Below are positions 55,900 through 64,000 of a stretch of DNA of 64,000 nucleotides, one piece after another. The notes below the pieces were generated by a model, which searched no databases, was not told the origin of the DNA, and saw only the letters and a list, made by a program, of their open reading frames with translations. The DNA lies in contig CALNVZ010003433.1 in NCBI GenBank assembly GCA_940671915.1, positions 29,713,577 through 29,777,576 on the forward strand, given 5' to 3'. The stretch comes from Paracentrotus lividus (taxonomy: Eukaryota; Echinodermata; Echinoidea; Camarodonta; Echinidae). The position numbers and the translations under genes are program-made. How positions within the stretch are numbered: the first letter of the stretch is position 1; each line of letters begins with the position of its first letter.

Positions 55900-58800
55900 T
55901 TCTCGATGTTTCTGCTTCATTTTTTGCGAAAAAGTTCCGCATTCTCGCTGTCATACTGACGCGTAGTCTACATCACTGGTCCGCGGCAGTACATAGCAGG
56001 ATCACGAAATCGTCAAGTTCTAGCAACAACTGTCATCTGGTAATGGTGCTATTACACGCTGCCGTGAAAGCGTCACCGTTTGTATTATCTGCCATGCAGC
56101 CCAAGTTTCCCATGCAGATTTCTTCCCGTGGTTGGCGAAGTGATGTTACATCCACATCCATGTGAACTGCAGTGAAACGTAAAGCAACCCTCTGGCCAGC
56201 TCTGGGCGTATATTGCTACGCGCATCTCATGGATCTGGAATGTACCTGAAATCCTTGCCAGGTTCCAAAAGCTATCACAGAGTTGCTCGTAACTGTCTGG
56301 CAAAGGTCCCTTGCAATATGGGTAAGACGCAGTGCACAACAACGTCCGTGATGGTGCAACGTTCGTATCAATTACTCTTGAACCCGCAGTTCACTAGCAA
56401 TCTTGTATGAAGAAGGATCCGCGGTGCCGCTTCTTCATGCGGCAGGTTGAGTCCCATCTGTGGCAGTCAATCTCGCTCTGTAAGAGTCCGTGCAACAACT
56501 GTGTCGGCGTAATCGGTGGAATGTGACCTTGTCACCTGTCTGTTCCTTGGATGAAACAATTGCTGTCCAAGAATTGGCATAAAGAGTTTCATCCTGTTGT
56601 CCATCATTACTCGCAGAAGGTTTTTCCAGTTCTCCACTCAATGAAGCGTTCTATTACCAGACAGCCCTCTTCGCTTGTGCCTGGTAGCCCTGTTTGCTCT
56701 TGCTTGAAGCTTAACTGTTTTGTTATCACGTCCCAACCAGTGCAACGTGCGCACTGACCTTTCCAAGTTGCGAGACAAGATGATGCGTGAAGAATGCTTG
56801 CCTGGCATATTAGCGAAGGTTTTTGATTCCTTAACTGAAATCAGATCGCCACAGCGCCTGCCACTCATCAAGGATTGTCACATCTGTAGATTGTTGGTTT
56901 GTTTGTGGCATGTCGAGTATTGATGAAGAGCTCAAGCAATCTTAACCAGATCCTCTGATTTGGTTCTTTGTTTAATGTTCCAGATGAAGAAAGCTGATCC
57001 TGGGGGTATATTTTTGGTTTTCATGCTTGAAAGAACTCTTTGATGTCACCGCACTCTCTTGTCTGATCTGGCAAGTATAGTCGTGACGAAACAAATGCCC
57101 TAGTCGGTCTTAGATCCATTTATTGTCTGCTTTTCCTTGGGAAGGGACCCCTTGCTTTCGATTGCGGAACAGCGGAACGTGGAATTTCGCTCTGATGAGG
57201 TGCACTGCATGAGCTGTTTCTTTTTCCAAGAGCGCGTTCCTCGATGAAGGTTTGATACTTCACTCTCTCCCAGGGTGTCGGACTTGTCATACGCCTCCCA
57301 CAACTTTTCTGCGCAATCGACTTCTTGTGAACCTATTGTACCAATTCTTGTGTCACGACTCCATGAACCGGGATTCCTCCAAACTCAATCCATCAACCAG
57401 TCGGGAGCGGCAACATCATCAGCAAAGGAATTTTTGCAACCGATGGACTCTGTTCATTGGATGCCTTTGAATTAGTTCTGCAGGTGACTTGTCAGCATTG
57501 CTTCATCACTCTTCAATGACATGGCTAGATGCGGCCCTGCCACCTCCATCGTGCGTAGGGCACCTGGATTCGTCAGACGATGGCTCCCTCGTTACCCTGA
57601 CTTGAGCATTCACCTAGCTCATTGGCGCGTGAATCCAAACCAATTGCTAGAAGTACAGATTGCCAGTTTTGTTTGATGTGAATGCACCACGTATGAAGAT
57701 TGTTCATGTACATCCTGGGCACTGCTCGGCAAGTCTTGTCATGTCCTCATTAATGTTGTACAGGGATCCAACGGGCATAAGTGGAATATGGTTCTAGCCG
57801 CAAAAGAACCAGGGAGCTAGTGAGAAATGTTGCACGTACAGCTCAAAATTTGATGTCCGTAACCGATATCGCACGAATGCCAACATAATTAGTTTTTCCA
57901 GATCAGCACTGGTGCTCCTATCGAAACTAGGTTGGAACTCTGCTCGCTCCTTAACCATCTTGAAGCCTTCCGCTCGGTAGAGTTCGGAGGACAGGATCGT
58001 CTCATTGGATGGTCTGAATTCTTTTTTTCCTGTCCTGAATAGCTTGCTTATGGAGAATGTACAGTGAAGAAGCAGGTAATTTGATGGTCTCTCCTTGTCC
58101 GTGTAACATGTGATTGCTATGAATTGAACTATCCGCTGTCCCTTGTGTAGCACCTGCCTGCTTGGGTAGATAGTGCATTACTCCAACCAGTCGCTATCGA
58201 GGCAAATCACCAGGATGTTTCAAGACTAGCATTTCCGTATTGTGAAAGAGGTGCCCTAAATCGATCACATACTTGTCTTCACCAATAGCTTGGGGAATAC
58301 GCACTGGATCTGTTTCCGAAGGGCATACAAAAGGTTGGGTCCATCGTCAATATACTGGATGTTTGTCCTGGATTTAAGAAGTGTGTTCTTGTTGGTTTAT
58401 ATCATGCACATGATATTGTTCAAATGAGCGTGTGATACATTCAGGGATAATGGCATCCAGTGCAACTGTACGTCGGCGAGCTTGACATGCATGTTGGCAT
58501 CTTGCATATATCTGCATGTATGCAGCCCAAGACACAAAATTCACCAACCGAAAGGTCTCCTTCTTCATCAAGATAACTGTTTTTCAAAGCCATTTTTTCT
58601 CATTACTTCGGTCTTCATCAAATTGTCTCTATCTGGTCGTCTTGTCAGTCACTGTTTTGTATTCTTCGGGCATGGATGGTGCAGGCAAGAATGTTTGTGT
58701 ATGCCAGAAGGAGAGGATGGATTCGCTCTGTCTGCTCTTCACATGTCAACGAGATCCTATTGCCTGTCCCAGCATCTGTTCCATTCGATGTGTTCTCTAG

Positions 58801-61350
58801 TGGGGTGCTGACACAAAGGACGATCGCCCGCAGTTCGCATGAAACGAACCAACTGTGTCTCGCGTTGCGGCTGACGGGCAGGGCGCGGCGTGGTATGCCC
58901 GGCGTCGGGGAGGATTCATTATAGTACATGTTAGTCAACCTCTCCTGGTCGGTGAAAAAGATCTTACTTCAACTTGAGGCGGGCAGACTTACTCTCCATC
59001 CTCCTCACAAGCGAATTGAATGATGCCGAATTCTTGTCCATACATGATTTGATATTTTCGAGAAACCCGACTCATACGATATTGACTAACTCCGATGCTT
59101 GTGGAGGCTGTCAATTCCAACTCATCGGATTTCGTGTCTGGCTATGTAACTGTTAGGCCCTATGTAAGTCAGTACATGGACCTCTCTGTGAGCGTTATGC
59201 TCGACTAGCATCCTTTCTTCACAACGACTGCTTCGTGTTGCCTATTGAATATTTGAGTTCACTAATTGGTTCGAGGCTGCTCGTGTCCGACGAAAACGCA
59301 TCTTTCTGCGTCTGCGCTGTCTCGGAGACCATCTAGGCATCATATTGACCAGTGCGCCCAGCAGTCTGGTTAGGAACTGTGTTTTCAGCAGTAATCACTC
59401 TTATCAAGATCCAGTTGATTTCTGCCGATGGGTAGAAGCAGTGTTTCTCCCTATAATTAAGCTCGCCTTTTGCGAGTTGTAGTCGCTTCAGAATCATCCA
59501 TTCACAAGATGTCATTTGGACCATCTTCCGATCTGCAGCTGTCGTATCGCAGACCGTAACATCTCGTCCTTGCGCGTGCGCGCAGCTTTCAGATATGGAC
59601 AATGCAATGAGCCGCTCTTTCAGGCGCGGTTTCGAAGATTCTGACCGTTATCTCTGTATTGTTCGGACAGTTCCACCAGGCGCTCTGCTGTACACAGAGC
59701 AAGGTCAAGACGAAGACAGGAACACTCAGCCCAACCATATCTCCTTTCATTCAATGCTACAAGAATCCCTACCGCAAGTGCCCTGATATTTTTAAATGGA
59801 AGGTCGTGACTGTCAGAAAGATGCTTTTGAAAGGTCTTGTGTTTTTCACCCGTTAAGTAATACATAGACGAAGAATGTGAAACATGAAATTATGGAGTTT
59901 GAACAAGCTCTAAAAATTTTTCAAATATTCTGTTCAGAATCTAATATTCTTTTTGAGATTTCGATACTTTTTAATTAATTTCTGACTATATTTTGTATCA
60001 AATCAGTTTAGATTCTATTTTGTCTTTCTTCTAATATATAAAAACAGAATAAAACGAGCGGACACCACATTTCACATGTTTTTATATATCGTGCCTAGCA
60101 ACCAAGGAATTTTGCATTTTGTGATGGAGGGTACATATATTTTTTATCACTCACACACAGATCTTATGAATACGATAACGGATGTTATGAGCTAACAGCC
60201 TGGTATGAACAAAAGATTTTGAGGAAAACGTTTACTAATTGTGCTAGAATAGTGTGCTATTGATACCGATTGTATGCAATATAGCGCGTTCATTTTTATG
60301 TAGATTTGAAATTTCGGTCTGTGCTATAATAAAAAAAAACCTGATGTGCACTTTTCCTTCTATGTCTAAACTTCTATATTTATATTTAATCTGTTTGAAA
60401 AGTTAAATTTGAAATCATGATCCATGCCCACCAAAACACTACAACCAATACAGATATAATAAAACTGGCGCATGATTTACGGGCGTGCCTACTTTTTTGT
60501 CATCTAGCAGCAATCCAACATTTGAACCTCTCCATAATCCTTTACTTTATTTCATTACGCAATGAAACATCAGCACTGGTCGCCCCTCACACCAATTTCG
60601 CATAAATCCAACTCACCTGTTGTATAGATCCGACAGGCAAGTCTTGTGGGTACTTTGCATCCAGTGCAATCATAATCACTGGGGCCAATTTAGCCAGAGT
60701 CTTGTATCTTGAAAGCTCTGTGGCATACCTCGAACTGTCTGGTCCATCCCAGTTGTCGTAACATCATGCATCCTGCAGTTCCAGCTTCTTTATCAACAGA
60801 AAAGAACAAAGAGCTGATCCTGTCAATTGGAATGGTCCGTCTTGAACACTAAGTCCGTCTCACTTAACTCTCTGCTGGCAGTTGTTGCTGTTGTCTGTTC
60901 TAGTTCGCGTCTTTCTAATTTTGCCGATCCCAATCTGCAAGTCACTGAAATATTCCGGCAAGCTTATGGCACATTGCTTTGTTCGTTTGGTAATGTCTCT
61001 TCAAATGCCAGACCCATCATCTAATTGTTCAGGAACACATAATCAAGAGGAACTAATTGCCCAGTTCTTTAAATTTTAAAACAGATTTCTTGTGAATGAC
61101 TGAATAACTTTCCCTTAGCTTCATGAATTCCCTCGCCTCGTACACTTCCAAGGCTTGGTAAGAATTTTCTGACGATTTCTCTTGACAGAGAATGCAGAGG
61201 GTCCAGTCCAGTGGCGGCTGCTTTACTTCAGCGCAGTTTCGCCAGGCTTTACTAGTCCTGACAGCTTTCGACAAATCATGTTCATCACAAGTTGCTGCTG
61301 GACTGTGGGAATTCATCTGCAACATCGGCCACACTTGCTAACTCTTGCTA
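55900..61350 (-). pseudogene. Decayed gene of an uncharacterised invertebrate family (HEEADTR / TGCD / GKK-AW motifs)
   Basis: Read on the minus strand, fragments of one protein appear in the expected order. The N-terminal WTLCILCQEKSSEN is at about 61165-61210. A block LAKLAP..MIALDAKY followed, after one extra base, by HKTCLSDLYNR ends at about 60633-60710. Next comes MILKRLQLAKGELNYREKHC with FYPSAEINW (about 59410-59520), a second ALDAIIPECI-type fragment near 58440-58470, a HEEA-PRI stretch near 56420-56445, GKDFRYIP near 56240-56270, and FANHGKKSAWETWAAW (about 56085-56140). Many cnidarian, mollusc and echinoderm genomes encode large multicopy proteins with these motifs; their function is unknown to me and a transposon link is plausible. 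Numerous stops and frameshifts make this copy non-functional. Confidence 0.7.
59880..60600. other. AT-rich insertion within the decayed gene
   Basis: No family motif recognised between the two conserved blocks at 59.5 kb and 60.65 kb. The base composition is much more AT-rich than the flanks, which suggests an intron or insertion. Confidence 0.4.
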
Positions 61351-61374
61351 AATTCTCAACCCTTAATTATCTTC

Positions 61375-62690
61375 CTCTTGATTCTTCTGGAAAAAAGAAG
61401 AAAATGGCATATGATAAAGCGATAAGTAATAATCATGGTAAAGACTTGTAAAGAATATGGAAAAAGTGTTAAAACTTCTCAAATGAAGGTTTCAAGCCAA
61501 ATGCAGTGCTTGCCAACACTGCGTGAGACATTTTAAATTTTAACTTGGCAGGGTGAAACAGCAGCTAAAAACAAAATTTGACACAATGATTGAATGAAAA
61601 AAGAAATGAAGCATACTTCCAACAGCTGAAATCAAAATATCTTGTTTCGTTGGACAAATGATACTATTGCTTTAAAAATATTCGTTTGAAGTGTCAAAAA
61701 TAATTCTCTGTAATAGCTGCATGTATGGCAGGGATCTTTAATTTTTATTTTGAAATAACTTATTTTTAAATAACAAAGGCATTTATTTTAGCTGCTGCAG
61801 CTTTTTTTTGGATGGCTTATTTCTAAAAGAATAAGAGCATTTGTATCAGCTAATGCCGCTGGTTGGAAAATTCTGGGCTTTATTCTATTTATCTTTATTC
61901 TGTATTTATTTGGCTTTAGTACCACCTTAGCAGCTAAAATATTGCCCTGAATCTTCCAAATTTCTCACGTTCTACAGCAAAATAGTTGCACCCCAGCAAA
62001 ATGCGATATAATCAATAGAGTAAAACACGGTGGCCATCTTGGGGTGTAATCATGAACAGCTGTATTTTTCAAAATACAGAAAAGAAATATGAATTATCTT
62101 TATTGGATGCATATCAGATTCCATCAGCCCCATCCCCCCCCCATAAAAATCTTTTAAATGTCCAGCCACACATATCAACCCCACTGTTTTCCACTTCTCT
62201 TACGCATCTTCTTTGGAGATAATTATAATGATGAATGCTAAATTTACCCTAATTTTGTCCAACGCAGAAGTCCATGTCTTCGGAAGAGAGGGTGCATGTC
62301 TTCAGAAGAGAGGGTGCTTGTCTTCTTCACTATCTGATGAACCGAAAGAAGAAAAAGATCAAAAAACTTTTTTCATGCTTTTCTACATACATGGAGACAA
62401 ATTAGAAAATAAATTGTATTAATTTTTTAATTAAAATAGGATGGGGTTGGGTGTTCAAGAGGCTTAACAAAAGTAAACTGTCTATTTTTTATTTTCAAAT
62501 TTTGCTAAAATTATGCAACAGATGATAGAAATATCATGAATATAATTTTGGAATAAACAAAAGCAATAATTCTCAAGAGATTCATAAAATAATCAGTGCC
62601 ATCTTGTTGAAGATTTAAAATTCTAATCGGGCCTGATAGATACCTCAACCTGTCCGGAACGCTCAAGAAATGTGAATAAAGTGATAGGAC
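61375..62690 (+). repeat. Tandem duplication, first unit
   Basis: Shares ordered blocks with the second unit: TAAAGACTTGTAAAGAATAT, GGCCATCTTGGGGTGTAATC, a C run before ATAAA, the TGTCTTCGGAAGAGAGGGTG array and dispersed repeat R1 (62439-62662). About 500 bp (61510-62010) has no counterpart and may be an insertion. Confidence 0.75.
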
Positions 62691-63452
62691 AATAATCTTG
62701 GGGAAAACTTGTAAGAATATAGAAAAAAAAGTGTTTAAATTCCTAATAAAGGTTTTAGCCAAGATGAAAATAAATCAAAGTTGCGAAAAACTGGCCATCT
62801 TGGGTGTAATCATGACGGCTGTATTTCACACAAGCCCGTGTCACACATTACTCGAAGAATACCAAAAATATCTTTACTGGAATGCAACTATTCAGACTCA
62901 TTTCAACATCCTCCTCCCCCCCCCCACAATTTCGAAAATATATATTTGGCAGCTGCCAACTTTCTCAGTTTCTCTTAGCATCTTCATTTAAGAGATTCAC
63001 CATGTGATGACATGAATGCTAAACTTACCTAATTGTCTAACCAGAAGACCATGTCCTTGAAGAGAGGGTACATGTACTTTCGGAAGAGAAGGGTCTGCAT
63101 GTCTTCGGAAAGAGAGAGTGTATGTCTTCTTCACATCTGAACATGAACAGAAATAGAAGAAACAAAATATCACAACTTTTTAAGCTTTTCCTTGAAAATG
63201 GAACCACAATTGGGCATCATTGATTCAATAGTATGGCGGGTGGTTCCTGAGCTTAACAAAAAATAAATTGTTAGTTTTATTTTCAATTTTGCCAAATGAT
63301 GCATCCGAATAATAGAGAAATATCATGAATATATATGTCAGTTTTGAATAATACTATCACATATTCCTCAAGAAATTCATAAAATAATCCAATGCCAATC
63401 TGGTTGAAATTAGAAATACAAATTGTAGCTGTTAGGATACCCAACCTGTTCG
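62691..63452 (+). repeat. Tandem duplication, second unit
   Basis: Matches the first unit: AAAACTTGTAAGAATATAG, GGCCATCTTGGGTGTAATCA, a C run at 62918-62926, a short internal array of GTCTTCGGAAGAGAG words (63050-63130) and repeat R1 (63230-63451). Confidence 0.75.
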
Positions 63453-64000
63453 ACATCAAGACTAGGTAATGTCTACACTATTTCTAGGTAATAGTAGAAA
63501 AGAGAATTCGAAATTTCTAGTGTTGGCAACTTGAGGAAGGATAGGCATCGCCCTTCGCTTGTTACACCATTCTGTCCTGAATGGATTGAGTAGGTTCATT
63601 TCTATTTTTTTTTTTAATAATTTATAACCATAAGACATTGACATTCAATACATGTGCATTGATCTTTAAATTATCTTTTATGAATGAACCTCAACTGCTT
63701 TTTCATTCAGGTACTACTGTCCTGTCTTAGGTCCATATGACAGTTTAGATCTCCATGCTTTTGATTACACCACATTTTCTATAAAGGAGACAATATATAG
63801 TTCGTAATTCTAGTGAATCCCTTTATTTAAATTCACAACATTTCAGTGAACTCTATGATACCATATTATCCCGGACCCTTATCACTGACTTCGGCCTATT
63901 ATTTTTTTTTAAGTCCGAACCGAGGCTAATTCTAGACTACCTGGCCCTAATTGAAGTCACACCAATCTATATGACTCAACATTTTAATTCTCTTCAAAAT
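63453..64000. other. Unassigned AT-rich DNA
   Basis: No gene or repeat recognised. Confidence 0.5.

Noticed and set aside
55210..59865. Many short frames on the + strand
   Set aside because: They are antisense shadows of the decayed minus-strand gene, which carries all the recognisable motifs.

Overview
The window is animal nuclear DNA, almost certainly from an echinoderm and most likely a sea urchin. It is AT-rich, dominated by introns, transposons and tandem repeats, and contains assembly gaps (18134-18158, 30004-30790, 46860-47859). The main taxonomic clue is an exon at 31056-31138 that encodes an N-terminal 2A-like peptide (SGDIETNPGP) of the kind known from sea urchin NLR proteins and sea urchin non-LTR retrotransposons. 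No bacterial gene organisation is present.

Region 1-9800 holds a TTAA-flanked MITE, a GGGCAAGTCC-ended element that carries an inserted 162-bp-arm hairpin with histone-type 3' processing signals, and a long LINE of the L1/Tx1 type broken mainly by single-base frameshifts. Region 9821-29034 holds several non-coding elements, each with its own 14-17 bp signature motif repeated inside it. Most of this region (10399-18133) is repeated in opposite orientation at 20935-29034, giving an 18.6 kb inverted duplication with a 2.8 kb spacer and a 25-N gap at the left junction.

Region 29035-48250 carries the only convincing host coding sequence, all on the + strand: a 2A-like signal exon (31056-31138), a decayed and an intact Death-domain exon (39941-40093, 40165-40448), two exons of the EPS8 C-terminal effector region (42759-42939, 43556-43687), and a possible terminal exon with a polyadenylation signal (47982-48092, 48225-48230). 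The exon phases fit end to end, so one chimeric 263-residue 2A-Death-EPS8 protein is possible. This is inference from phase and order, not proof. The 8.8 kb first intron holds an inverted-repeat element interrupted by a Ngaro-like (DIRS order) retrotransposon with textbook A1 / B1-A2-B2 split direct repeats, which itself contains a tRNA-derived SINE and a LINE fragment. A transposon rich in AACGTT sits two bases before a splice donor of the EPS8-type exon.

Region 48800-55100 is a foldback, then a 4.3 kb element (49938-54247) with two opposed arrays of a 159-bp unit, then further repeats. Region 55900-61350 is a decayed minus-strand gene of a widespread uncharacterised invertebrate protein family. 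Region 61375-63452 is a tandem duplication whose units contain a repeat also seen at 316-542. Single-base indels are frequent in all repeat comparisons, so some frameshifts may be long-read assembly errors rather than decay.
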